Assembly (NCBI RefSeq): GCF_015244705.1
Contig: NZ_JABCQF010000004.1
Coordinates: forward strand, 62,001 to 126,000
Source: Gluconobacter potus
GTDB lineage: Bacteria; Pseudomonadota; Alphaproteobacteria; Acetobacterales; Acetobacteraceae
DNA length: 64,000 nucleotides
Direction of reading: 5' to 3'
The position numbers and the translations under genes are program-made. The notes beneath the pieces are model-generated. The model did no database searches and was not told where the DNA came from. It saw nothing but the letters and a program-made list of their open reading frames with translations. The first letter of the stretch is position 1; every line of letters starts with the position of its first letter. Positions 12,260-20,590 of this stretch are shown here, piece after piece.

Positions 12260-15226
12260 ATGGGTGGAGACGCAATATCCGGAATGTCGGCCGGAAATTC
12301 AGGCCTCTCTCCCAGCGCCTCTGAAATCACCATACGCGAAGCTTTTGTCAGGCGACTGGATGAGCAGGGATTTGAAGGCGATATCAACCTTCAGGTCTCG
12401 TCGCGGCTGGTCTCTTCCACCGATAACAGCATCTATCAGCGCCTTCCGGCTGCCGTCATTCATCCACGCATGCAGGAAGACCTCAACCGGGCCGTCCGCG
12501 CTGCCGCAGATGGTGAACTGACCCTTTCAATCCGTGGCGGCGGGACAGGCACCAACGGTCAGTCTCTGACGGATGGTATCGTCCTCGATGTCTCCCGCCA
12601 TCTGGACCGGATCCTGGAGTTCGATGCCGAGGCGGGAACGGTCACGGTGGAACCGGGCGTTATTCTGGCTCGGCTTAATGCCTTCCTGAAGCCTCACGGA
12701 TTTTTCTTCCCCCCTACGGTCTCGACCGCCACCCGGGCTACGATCGGGGGGATGATTGCGACCGATGCCTCTGGCAAGGGATCGCGAATTTATGGTCGGA
12801 CTTCCGACTACATAGAAACGATGGACGTCGTGCTCTCGGACGGAACCGACCTGCAGGTCGGCCGACTGACAGCACCCCAGCTGGAAGAGGCAATGAGCGG
12901 GAAAGGGCTTGCCGCCCAAGCCTATCGCGAAGTCCATCGGGTCGTCACGGAACAGGCCGACGAGATCCGGCGTGTCTTCCCGGACATGAACCGTGGTCTG
13001 ACAGGATACAATCTTCAGAACGTCCTGCTTGAGGACGGAAGCTTCCATATCGCACGGCTTCTGGCGGGATCGGAAGGCACGCTTGCTCTGACCAAGAAGA
13101 TCGTCCTGCGGGTCAGACGTCTGCCGAAATACCGGCAGCTTATCGTCGTTCGCTATGCGAGCTTCAACGACACCCTGCGTGATGTTCAGACGCTTCTGCC
13201 CGCCAACCCGTCTGCGGTAGAAGTGCTGGACGACCGCGTCCTTGCCAAGGCCCAACAGGACGTAACGTGGCACGCGCTTGAACGCGTCCTAGGCACCAGG
13301 TCTGCGCTCCCGGTCAAGGGTATGAGCTTCGTCGAGTTTGTCGGGGACGATCTGGATGTCCTGCAGGAACAGATGGCCCATGCGGTCACCCTGCTTGCGA
13401 ACTCTCCGCACAAACCCATTGATCATAAAGCAGTTTCTGATCCGGACATTATTGCGAACCTCTGGACGCTGCGGGAAAAATCGGTTGGTCTTCTCGGACG
13501 TCCTGAGGGCCACAGACAGGGCGTTCCGTTTGTCGAGGATACTGCCGTTCCTCCGGAAGTTCTGCCTGAGTATGTCAGCGAATTCCGTGATATTCTGGAC
13601 GGGTACGGACTGTCCTATGGCATGTTCGGACATGCCGATGTCGGCTGCCTGCATGTCCGCCCGTTTCTGGACATGCTCACACCGCAGGACCGGGCGCTGA
13701 TCCGTCCCATTTCAGATGCTGTGGCTGCTCTGACGAAACGTCATGGCGGTCTGCTCTGGGGCGAGCATGGGCGGGGATTTCGCGGCGAGTTCTCGCCGCT
13801 GTTTTTTGGTGAAACGCTGTTCGCGGAACTCTGCCGGATCAAGGATGTCTTTGATCCCAAAGATATTTTCAACCGCGGCAAGCTGGCACCAGGTAGCGCG
13901 GGCTACCCCGTGGACCGCATTGACGGTATCCCGTTCAAGGGCAGCTTCGACGAGGATATTGCTCCCGCACTCCGCGAACCCTATGCGCTTTCCATAAGCT
14001 GTAACGGCAATGGCGCCTGTTTCAACCGTGAGCCGGAGATGGCCATGTGCCCGTCCTACAAAGCCACGAAAGACAGGTCACAGTCCCCAAAAGGGCGGGC
14101 TCTGCTGCTCCGGAGCTGGGCCAGGCTGCGCTCCCTGCCGGACAACGCGCCCGATCGGGGGATGCTTCCGGTTCTGACAGAGGAACTCAAGGCATCCCTG
14201 GACACCTGCCTGTCCTGCAAGGCCTGCGCGACACAATGTCCGATCCGCGTGGATATTCCGTCCATGCGCTCGAAGTTCTTTGCAACCTACTTCCGCGACA
14301 ACCGCAGGCCAGTTCGCGATTATCTGGTATACTGGCTGGAGCCACTGCTGGCGGTCGGGAGACAGGCCCCGGCGCTGGCCAATCTCCTGATGCATAATCC
14401 GGTATCCGAGGCTGTTCTGTCCCGGATCGGGCTGGTGGATCTTCCGCATCTGAAGCCTGCCCGACTGGGAGCCGATAGTCGGGTCAGCCGCTCCTGGCTG
14501 CGTCGTAACCGTCGTAACCCGCGGGCGGTAATCCTGATCCAGGATTCCTTTACCGGCAGCTTTGACGGCGGCCTCATCGAGAAGGTTCATGCGCTTCTGA
14601 CGTCTCTTGGGCTGGACGTAAAAGTCACACCCGTCTGGGACAACGGCAAGGCGCGGCATGTTCTGGGATTTCGCAGGGGCTTTGGTGTTACGGCCCGTCA
14701 GACATTGCGGAAGCTGCGAGGCTTGGCGGCTTTTGGTATTCCGGTCGTTTCGCTGGATGCAGCTACCGGGCTCATGTTCACGCAGGAATACAGGGAAGTC
14801 GCAGGGGACACACCTGTCCCGGACGTTCTTCCGTTGGAAACCTATCTGCGTGGACAGATAGGGCAGGGAGCGTTCGCGCAGGTACAGACTGCGGGCAAGG
14901 CGGAATCCCTGACGGTGATCTCACACTGCACGGAGCAGGCGGCCCGTCCGGAAAGCGCGGGGGACTGGGCCTTCATCCTTCGGCATTTCGGAGTGCCGGT
15001 CCAGGCAGGAAAGGCCGGATGCTGTGGTATGGCCGGACTGTTCGGGCACCAGAAAGAACAGGCGAGCCTCTCCCGCCAGATCTTTGATCAGAACTGGGCG
15101 GGGAAAGTGAAGCAGCCGGTTCTGGCGACCGGATTTTCCTGCCGCTGCCAGACCGAGCGCATGGCCGGTCATCGTCCCTCCCATCCGGCGGAAGCATTGA
15201 TCTCCGCGTTGCAGGAACACTCCTGA
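12260..15226 (+). CDS. FAD/Fe-S D-2-hydroxyacid dehydrogenase of the YdiJ type
   Basis: This 988-aa fusion has three parts. The first is an N-terminal FAD_binding_4/FAD-oxidase_C unit (SIRGGGTGTNGQSLTDG near residue 95). The second is a ferredoxin-like segment with two cysteine clusters (SCNGNGACFN...MCPSY and CLSCKACATQCP). The third is a C-terminal CCG-type domain (KAGCCGMAGLFGHQKE). Length and order match E. coli YdiJ, known as a D-2-hydroxyglutarate dehydrogenase, but substrate cannot be read from sequence. It probably passes electrons to the quinone pool. AAGGAG sits 8 nt before the ATG, a strong ribosome site. It stands alone between glmS and the ThiE-like gene. Confidence 0.85.
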   Translation: MGGDAISGMSAGNSGLSPSASEITIREAFVRRLDEQGFEGDINLQVSSRLVSSTDNSIYQRLPAAVIHPRMQEDLNRAVRAAADGELTLSIRGGGTGTNGQSLTDGIVLDVSRHLDRILEFDAEAGTVTVEPGVILARLNAFLKPHGFFFPPTVSTATRATIGGMIATDASGKGSRIYGRTSDYIETMDVVLSDGTDLQVGRLTAPQLEEAMSGKGLAAQAYREVHRVVTEQADEIRRVFPDMNRGLTGYNLQNVLLEDGSFHIARLLAGSEGTLALTKKIVLRVRRLPKYRQLIVVRYASFNDTLRDVQTLLPANPSAVEVLDDRVLAKAQQDVTWHALERVLGTRSALPVKGMSFVEFVGDDLDVLQEQMAHAVTLLANSPHKPIDHKAVSDPDIIANLWTLREKSVGLLGRPEGHRQGVPFVEDTAVPPEVLPEYVSEFRDILDGYGLSYGMFGHADVGCLHVRPFLDMLTPQDRALIRPISDAVAALTKRHGGLLWGEHGRGFRGEFSPLFFGETLFAELCRIKDVFDPKDIFNRGKLAPGSAGYPVDRIDGIPFKGSFDEDIAPALREPYALSISCNGNGACFNREPEMAMCPSYKATKDRSQSPKGRALLLRSWARLRSLPDNAPDRGMLPVLTEELKASLDTCLSCKACATQCPIRVDIPSMRSKFFATYFRDNRRPVRDYLVYWLEPLLAVGRQAPALANLLMHNPVSEAVLSRIGLVDLPHLKPARLGADSRVSRSWLRRNRRNPRAVILIQDSFTGSFDGGLIEKVHALLTSLGLDVKVTPVWDNGKARHVLGFRRGFGVTARQTLRKLRGLAAFGIPVVSLDAATGLMFTQEYREVAGDTPVPDVLPLETYLRGQIGQGAFAQVQTAGKAESLTVISHCTEQAARPESAGDWAFILRHFGVPVQAGKAGCCGMAGLFGHQKEQASLSRQIFDQNWAGKVKQPVLATGFSCRCQTERMAGHRPSHPAEALISALQEHS

Positions 15227-15278
15227 AAACAGGACGTTGATAACGATGCAGCGCCTCTGGACGCCCCCCGTCCAAGCT

Positions 15279-15291
15279 GTAACACTGTTAC
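15279..15291. promoter_or_regulatory. 13-bp palindrome GTAAC-ACT-GTTAC
   Basis: Perfect 5-bp arms around a 3-bp centre, 52 bp before the preferred start of the ThiE-like gene. It could be an operator. No TPP riboswitch is recognisable in this 116-bp spacer. Confidence 0.25.
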
Positions 15292-15342
15292 CTGTCCGAT
15301 GATGCGCGGCTTTTCGTGCAGGCCCTGTGGAGTACGAATGTG

Positions 15343-15963
15343 ATGTCTTCCCTTCCATCAAGGATTTACGCTGTCGTCGACCATCCGCGCTGGGTGGAAC
15401 GGCTTGGTGGGGCGGGTCTGCGTTTCATCGAACTCTATCTGCGTGATCTGCCGGAAGAAGAGATCAGGGCACAGGCCCTGCTGGCACAGGAACTGGCCGC
15501 ACGTTTCAATGTTTCTCTGGCGCTGAACCGCTACTGGCAGACGGCCATCGAGCTGGGCTATGAATGGCTGCATCTTGGCCCCGAAGATCTGGAGACGGCG
15601 GATCTCGACGCGATCCGGACCGCTGGCATCAGGTTTGGCATCTCGACCCATACGCATGAAGAGCTGCAGACGGCACTGGCCTGCAAGCCGGATTATGTGT
15701 CCTTCGGCCCGGTCTGGTCCACGCAGCTCCGGGGCGTGCCGCTGACGGGGCGGGGCCTGGAGAAACTGGCAGAATGGCGCGGGTTGTGCGGCAATGTTCC
15801 GCTGGTTGCCATTGGTGGAATCACCGTGCCCCGGCTGGCGGAATGCCTTGAGGCAGGCGCCGATACGGTTGCCGTCATGAGCGACCTCATCGGCCATGAG
15901 GACCCGGAAGGGCAGGTCCGACGCTGGCTCGACGCTGTCTCCCGGGAGACAGCACCAACTTGA
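15343..15963 (+). CDS. ThiE-like protein (thiamine phosphate synthase family) with altered active-site positions
   Basis: This 206-aa protein spans the whole ThiE TIM barrel and aligns by eye with E. coli ThiE from RIYAVVDHPRWVERL to VAIGGITVPRLAECLEAG. Family members join HMP-pyrophosphate to the thiazole phosphate. Several substrate positions differ. The ThiE block QLRxKD is ELYLRD here, the Mg-binding IND is LNR, HLGQED is HLGPED, and PTQTK is STQLR. It may be a divergent synthase, a paralogue with another substrate, or non-catalytic. I chose ATG 15343 because GGAG lies about 10 nt upstream; a GTG at 15316 would add nine residues. The antiporter gene follows after 49 bp. Confidence 0.72.
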   Translation: MSSLPSRIYAVVDHPRWVERLGGAGLRFIELYLRDLPEEEIRAQALLAQELAARFNVSLALNRYWQTAIELGYEWLHLGPEDLETADLDAIRTAGIRFGISTHTHEELQTALACKPDYVSFGPVWSTQLRGVPLTGRGLEKLAEWRGLCGNVPLVAIGGITVPRLAECLEAGADTVAVMSDLIGHEDPEGQVRRWLDAVSRETAPT

Positions 15964-16012
15964 AACACGCCAAGTCGTCTGAAGACGACCACATGAAGGA
16001 GCCGAGACAACG

Positions 16013-18589
16013 ATGATGGTGACAGGACTGGCAGCCGTACTCCTAGCGCTTGCGTTCCTGCTCACGCTTGTCAGCATCATCCAGCCCCTCGCGAAACGTC
16101 TCGAGATTTCCGAAGCTGTCCTGCTGGCATTGACCGGGATCGGGCTGGGCCTTGTCGCGTCCCTTATCGTGCGCTCGTCTGCGACCGATCTGCTGGATGG
16201 GGCAGCCGAGGCGCTGATCTATTTCCCGGTCAACAGTGAAGCCTTCCTGCTGATCTTCCTGCCCATCCTGGTCTTTCAGGGGGCCATGGCCATCGACGTG
16301 CGCCGTCTGGCCCATGAAACGGCAACGGTGCTGCTGCTGGCGGTTGTCGCTGTCATCGTTTCGACCGCGACCATTGGCTTCGCGCTTTATCCGTTTGCCC
16401 AGCAGAGCCTCGTCGTCTGCCTGCTTCTGGGATCGATCGTCGCGACGACCGATCCGTCCGCCGTGGCCGGGATCTTCCGTGAAATCGGTGCAGCTTCGCG
16501 TCTGACACGTCTTGTCGAAGGCGAGGCCCTGCTGAACGACGCTGCGGCCATTTCGATCTTCTCGATCCTTCTGGCAGCCGTCACCTCGCATCACCAGATC
16601 CATCTGGCCGACGCGCTGATGGACTTCCTGACGGCCTTCATCGGGGCAATCGTGGTTGGCGTCTGTCTGGCACGCCTCACATTGCTACTGATTGCCGGAC
16701 TTGGGGGATCGGCGGCTTCGGAAGTCACGCTGACTCTGGCGCTGCCTTATGCCGTTTATATCCTGTGCGATGAGATGCTCGGCTTTTCCGGCGTGGTCGC
16801 AACGGCTGCTGCGGGGCTGACGGTCTCCGCTTACGGGCCGTCGACCTTCCGGCCGCAGGTCTGGCGCTTCCTGAACGAGATGTGGGAGCAGCTCGTTTTC
16901 TGGGCCGGCTCTCTCGTGTTCCTTCTGGCCGCCATGCTGGTGCCCCGACTGCTGATCGGCATGACGAAATGGGATTTCGTACTGATCCTGATCGCCAGCG
17001 TCGCGGGCCTGATCGCACGTTCGGCCGTGATTTTCGGAATGCTGCCGCTTCTGGCCATCACGAAGCTCTCGCCGCCCGTTCCCAATCCCTTCAAGGCCAC
17101 CATGGCCTGGGGTGGCATCCGTGGCGCCATCACGCTGGCGCTGGCGCTGGCCGTGACCGAGAACCAGAGCGTTTCGAGCCCGGTCGCCCATTTCGTCGGC
17201 ATCATCGCCACCGGTTTCGTGCTCATCACGCTTCTGGTCAACGGGACCACGCTGCGGGCGCTCGTCCTGTTCTTCAAGCTGGACCAGTTGTCGCCCATCG
17301 ATCAGGCCATCCGCCAGCAGATCGTGGGCATCGGCCTTGGTGAAGTCGCGGAGCGGACGCGGGAGCTTTCCGAAGAACTGGGCTTCAGCGAGCAGACCCG
17401 TGCCGGTGTCATCAGCCGCCTGGAACGTCGCGCGGAACAGGAGAGGGCGGCCAACAATTTTGAATCCGCCCTGAGCGACCGCAACCGCGTCAATATCGCC
17501 CTGATCACCATCGCCAACCAGGAGCGCTCCCTGCTGCTGGATCTGTTCCGCATTCAGGGGCTGTCCCGACGCGTGATGGAGACATTGCTGCGCACGGCTG
17601 AGTCCATGGCCGATGGCGCACGTCTCGAAGGGCGGTATGGTTATGTCCGGGCTCTCAAGCGCCGCCTTCAGCCTTCATTGCGCTTCCGGATCGCGCAGGA
17701 GCTCCACAGCCGCCTTCATATCGACGAGCCGCTGACGAACTGCATGATGGAGCGCTTCGAGATGCTCATCATCGCGCATCTCGTCTCGCTGTCGCTTCAG
17801 CGCTTCATCCGCCAGCGCATGGAACCGACGCTTGGCCCGCGCATTACGGAAATCGTGTCCGAAGTTCTTGGTCGTCAGCGCAAGCTGCTGGATGACGCGC
17901 TGGAGACGCTGCGACTGCATTACTCCGGTTATTCCGAAGCGCTGGAAAGCCGCATCCTGCGTCAGATCGCCCTGCGTCTCGAAGACGAGGAATATGATGC
18001 GCTGGAAGCTGACAACCTGATTTCCGAGGAACTGCACCGCGAACTGCATCGTGAGATCGAACGTCAGCGCGCCCGGCTGGATGCGCCGCTGCGCTTCAAT
18101 CTCAAGAGCGGTATCGAACAGCGTCTCCGGGCCTTTCCGGCCTTCAACGGCGTTCCCGACAGCGTGCTTCAGAAGCTTTCAGGCAAGGTCTCCATGCATT
18201 TCGTCTCACCCGGCGAAGTTCTGTTCAAGCGCGGGCAGCGCGTACGCGTCGTCTATGCGCAGGTGGCGGGACTGGCGGAGGTCAATCTGGCGGAGCGGGA
18301 TCTGCTGTTTGGAAGCGGGGACCTGATCGGCGCGGCCTCCGTCATCCGCAACGAGACCATGCCCGGGACCGTCCGCTCCCTGCAGTTCAGCCATCTGCTC
18401 GCCATTCCCCGTCCGGTGTTCGAGAAGCTGCTGAAGGAGTATCCCATCGTTCAGCGCCTCATTATCCAGCGTAGCCAGAAAAGGGCGGACGGGCTGCTGA
18501 CGCCCGTCACGGTTCGTACGCTGGATGGTGATGCTGTCTCAACCGCATCGGCCCCGGAAATGCGCCGTCTGGTTGCGCCGCCGTCTTAA
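16013..18589 (+). CDS. CPA1-type cation/proton antiporter with C-terminal cyclic-nucleotide-binding-like domain
   Basis: This 858-aa inner-membrane protein has about twelve hydrophobic segments in its first 430 residues. They include the CPA1 motifs ATTDPSAVAGIF and EGEALLNDAAAISIF, so cation/H+ exchange is the likely activity. A long charged, mostly helical cytoplasmic region (about 440-700) leads to a CNBD-like beta-roll (SPGEVLFKRGQRVRVVYAQV). The usual phosphate-binding-cassette Glu and Arg are not evident in DLIGAASVIRNETMPGTVR, so cNMP binding is doubtful. AAGGAG lies 11 nt before the ATG. The stop shares bases with the stop of the convergent POT gene. Confidence 0.85.
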   Translation: MMVTGLAAVLLALAFLLTLVSIIQPLAKRLEISEAVLLALTGIGLGLVASLIVRSSATDLLDGAAEALIYFPVNSEAFLLIFLPILVFQGAMAIDVRRLAHETATVLLLAVVAVIVSTATIGFALYPFAQQSLVVCLLLGSIVATTDPSAVAGIFREIGAASRLTRLVEGEALLNDAAAISIFSILLAAVTSHHQIHLADALMDFLTAFIGAIVVGVCLARLTLLLIAGLGGSAASEVTLTLALPYAVYILCDEMLGFSGVVATAAAGLTVSAYGPSTFRPQVWRFLNEMWEQLVFWAGSLVFLLAAMLVPRLLIGMTKWDFVLILIASVAGLIARSAVIFGMLPLLAITKLSPPVPNPFKATMAWGGIRGAITLALALAVTENQSVSSPVAHFVGIIATGFVLITLLVNGTTLRALVLFFKLDQLSPIDQAIRQQIVGIGLGEVAERTRELSEELGFSEQTRAGVISRLERRAEQERAANNFESALSDRNRVNIALITIANQERSLLLDLFRIQGLSRRVMETLLRTAESMADGARLEGRYGYVRALKRRLQPSLRFRIAQELHSRLHIDEPLTNCMMERFEMLIIAHLVSLSLQRFIRQRMEPTLGPRITEIVSEVLGRQRKLLDDALETLRLHYSGYSEALESRILRQIALRLEDEEYDALEADNLISEELHRELHREIERQRARLDAPLRFNLKSGIEQRLRAFPAFNGVPDSVLQKLSGKVSMHFVSPGEVLFKRGQRVRVVYAQVAGLAEVNLAERDLLFGSGDLIGAASVIRNETMPGTVRSLQFSHLLAIPRPVFEKLLKEYPIVQRLIIQRSQKRADGLLTPVTVRTLDGDAVSTASAPEMRRLVAPPS

Positions 18590-20013
18590 GGCACGGGCGG
18601 CGCGGTCTCTTTGCCAGGCACCAGAAGGTCACGGAAGCGCACGGCACAGAAGCCAAGGATTGCCGCTGCCACAAGCGCGGCTCCTGAATGCAGAAGCCAG
18701 AACGAGACGTCGGAAATCCGTCCCAGCAGCGTCGCCAGCTTTCCGATCAGCAGGTTGGACAGGAACAGATGGAGCGAGAAGCAGGCGACGAGAATGGTGT
18801 TCAGGCTCACGGGGGCGGCGCGTGAGAAAAGCGCCATTCCAATCGCATAATTCATCGAAAACCCGATGTCATTGATGATGTGAAAGGCCAGCCCCCAGAA
18901 CAGACTGACCTCATGGGGGCCCGGACTGATCCATGATCCCAAAGCCAGTATCAGCGGCCCGAAAGCAGCAATCAACGTCCCCAGCGCGACCTTGGAAATC
19001 TCCGACAGATCGGGCCTGCGACGCGCATAGGCCTTCCAGAACCACAGGACGAGCACGGCGCACAGGGTGCTGATAAATCCATCCAGGGAAATGAGATCGC
19101 TCACCGGCATCTCGTATCCCAGAAGATGAAGCTGGAAATGCTCGCGCCCCCAGAGCAGATAGCCGTCGAAGATTTCCGAGTTTGGGACAGCGCCCACCGC
19201 CAGAACAGGCACAAGCGCCAGAAGCAGCAGGGTCGTCTTCTTTTCCTGCGACGTCAGGGCAGGGCGTGCGTGCTTTGTGGTTGCGGCCGGGGCCTCAGAC
19301 CGACGCACCGCAACAGCAGGAGCGGGGAGCCAGCGCCGCCCCACGAGATAGACCACAAGCCCGATCAGCATACCCAGGCCCGCTGCCAGAAAGCCCCAGT
19401 GCCATTCAATCTGCGCAAGGCTCGCGCACAGGACCGGGGACACGATGACCGCAATCTGAAGCCCCATCATGTAGATCTGATAGGCGTCCGAACGCCGTCG
19501 GTCACCTAGGGCATACAGCGCGCCGACCTGTGCCCGCAGACCGCCAGCCATACCAAGCCCAGCCAGCAGAAAGCCCAGCGCCAGTACAAAGCTCCAGTCA
19601 AATGACATCAGGAAATGACCCACAGTCATCAGGATGGCACCCAGCAGGATGGTCCGCGTCTGGCCGAGGACGCGGTCCGCCAGAAAACCGCCGAGGAGAG
19701 GGGTGGCGTAAATCAGTGCCAGGAACAGACCTGTAATGGCTGCGCCCATGGCGCGGGCTCCCACAGGCGCATAAAGGGCGGAAGCAAAAGCCTCCAGCGG
19801 CCCGAGACCCATAACGGCTCCTGAATGAGCCGGCTGCAGCAGATGGTCCGTCAGATACAGGGCCAGAATGGCCTGCATCCCGTAGAGCGAGAACCCGACC
19901 CAGCCTTCGGTCAGCGTCAGCACCCACAGCCCGATGGGATGCCCCCAAAGTTCCCGCTGTTTTCCGGCGGAAGACGGTTCGACAACAGGGGAAGCAGGAA
20001 GGATTTCGGTCAT
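18586..20013 (-). CDS. POT-family proton-dependent oligopeptide transporter
   Basis: This 475-aa MFS-fold protein has about 12-14 hydrophobic helices. Its N-terminal part (LTEGWVGFSLYGMQAILALYL) matches the POT/PTR signature region around the E-x-x-E/R helix-1 motif, here partly changed to TEGWVGFSLY. POT proteins import di- and tripeptides with protons across the inner membrane. The gene reads leftward and its stop TAA overlaps the antiporter stop in the shared TTAA at 18586-18589. Its promoter must lie within the palindrome-rich region 20014-20590, which it shares with the divergent porin. Peptide specificity is an inference from family. Confidence 0.82.
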   Translation of the reverse strand: MTEILPASPVVEPSSAGKQRELWGHPIGLWVLTLTEGWVGFSLYGMQAILALYLTDHLLQPAHSGAVMGLGPLEAFASALYAPVGARAMGAAITGLFLALIYATPLLGGFLADRVLGQTRTILLGAILMTVGHFLMSFDWSFVLALGFLLAGLGMAGGLRAQVGALYALGDRRRSDAYQIYMMGLQIAVIVSPVLCASLAQIEWHWGFLAAGLGMLIGLVVYLVGRRWLPAPAVAVRRSEAPAATTKHARPALTSQEKKTTLLLLALVPVLAVGAVPNSEIFDGYLLWGREHFQLHLLGYEMPVSDLISLDGFISTLCAVLVLWFWKAYARRRPDLSEISKVALGTLIAAFGPLILALGSWISPGPHEVSLFWGLAFHIINDIGFSMNYAIGMALFSRAAPVSLNTILVACFSLHLFLSNLLIGKLATLLGRISDVSFWLLHSGAALVAAAILGFCAVRFRDLLVPGKETAPPVP

Positions 20014-20090
20014 GCGGCCTCATTCGCGCAGGGGCGGGAGAACCTGCGTAAAGGGAGAAAGCCGGTGAGGTAAAGGGGGAGAGAGGGCAG

Positions 20091-20103
20091 TGGCAAAATG
20101 CCA
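20091..20103. promoter_or_regulatory. Palindrome copy 1, TGGCAAAATGCCA
   Basis: Perfect TGGCA-AAA-TGCCA inverted repeat, 78 bp upstream of the POT start codon. Probable transcription-factor half-site pair. Confidence 0.65.
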
Positions 20104-20116
20104 TAGAGTGCATTTA

Positions 20117-20129
20117 TGGCGTTTTGCCA
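20117..20129. promoter_or_regulatory. Palindrome copy 2, TGGCGTTTTGCCA
   Basis: Same palindrome read from the other strand, with one change from TGGCATTTTGCCA. It begins exactly 26 bp after copy 1. Confidence 0.65.
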
Positions 20130-20164
20130 TAGCGCCACAACAAGGCGAGCCAGCATCCAACCTA

Positions 20165-20177
20165 TGGCAAAATGGCT
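20165..20177. promoter_or_regulatory. Palindrome copy 3, TGGCAAAATGGCT
   Basis: Left arm intact, right arm degenerate. It has the same orientation as copy 1 and begins 48 bp after copy 2. Confidence 0.5.
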
Positions 20178-20190
20178 CAATTCCTAAAAT

Positions 20191-20203
20191 TGGCATTTTG
20201 TCA
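20191..20203. promoter_or_regulatory. Palindrome copy 4, TGGCATTTTGTCA
   Basis: One mismatch in the right arm. It begins exactly 26 bp after copy 3. Copies 3 and 4 together form a larger inverted repeat that starts CCTATG and ends CATAGG. Confidence 0.55.
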
Positions 20204-20290
20204 TAGGTGTCAGGTTTACCGTTACGGGAAAGCCTTGCATCCATCAGAAAGCAGCTTCTGGAAGCCGGAAAATCCGGGGAAAAATGGTAA

Positions 20291-20303
20291 TGGCATTTTG
20301 CCA
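20291..20303. promoter_or_regulatory. Palindrome copy 5, TGGCATTTTGCCA
   Basis: Perfect palindrome, 288 bp before the porin start. It begins 26 bp after a different 5-3-5 palindrome (CCGGA-AAA-TCCGG at 20265). Confidence 0.6.
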
Positions 20304-20590
20304 CACACAGAAAATGGCTGAAAACTGCCGATATTATTGCTTCTAGAGCAATCTGACGGAGAAAAAACCGGACGCATGTCAGGGTCGGGCTCGCGCTCAC
20401 ATAAATGTCGTATAAGATATATTATGCCAACTAATAGATCCGAAAATCCTGAATTTCTGACGTTTTTGTGAGAACACATCCTATTGTTGCGAAGAATGTC
20501 TCCATTCGCGCTAGGAAAAGCATTGTAGTCCATTCTCCCGGCGAGCGCCCGCATTGCGGTCGCCGGTATATCCGCGGGAGCGGCTGTTAT

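Larger units (their letters stand above)
20014..20590. promoter_or_regulatory. Divergent regulatory region between POT transporter and porin
   Basis: This 577-bp spacer contains no gene I can support. It is more AT-rich than its surroundings in the part next to the porin. It holds five near-identical palindromes (20091-20303, listed separately), a CCGGA-AAA-TCCGG palindrome at 20265-20277 and an ATTGCT-N5-AGCAAT palindrome at 20336-20352. The divergent transporter and porin starts flank it. A weak reverse-strand promoter candidate (TTGTGG, 17 bp, ATAAAT) overlaps copy 20117-20129. The open frame upstream of the porin start, from 20468, looks like chance extension. Confidence 0.7.

Noticed and set aside
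20091-20303. TGGCA...TGCCA sites as sigma-54 promoters
   Set aside because: The GG and GC elements are too close. Sigma-54 needs TGGC and TTGC centres spaced as -24/-12; here the whole unit is 13 bp and symmetric.
20468-20590. Longer porin start at 20468
   Set aside because: The signal peptide follows ATG 20591, which has GGGAG upstream. The extra residues are hydrophilic and would block export.
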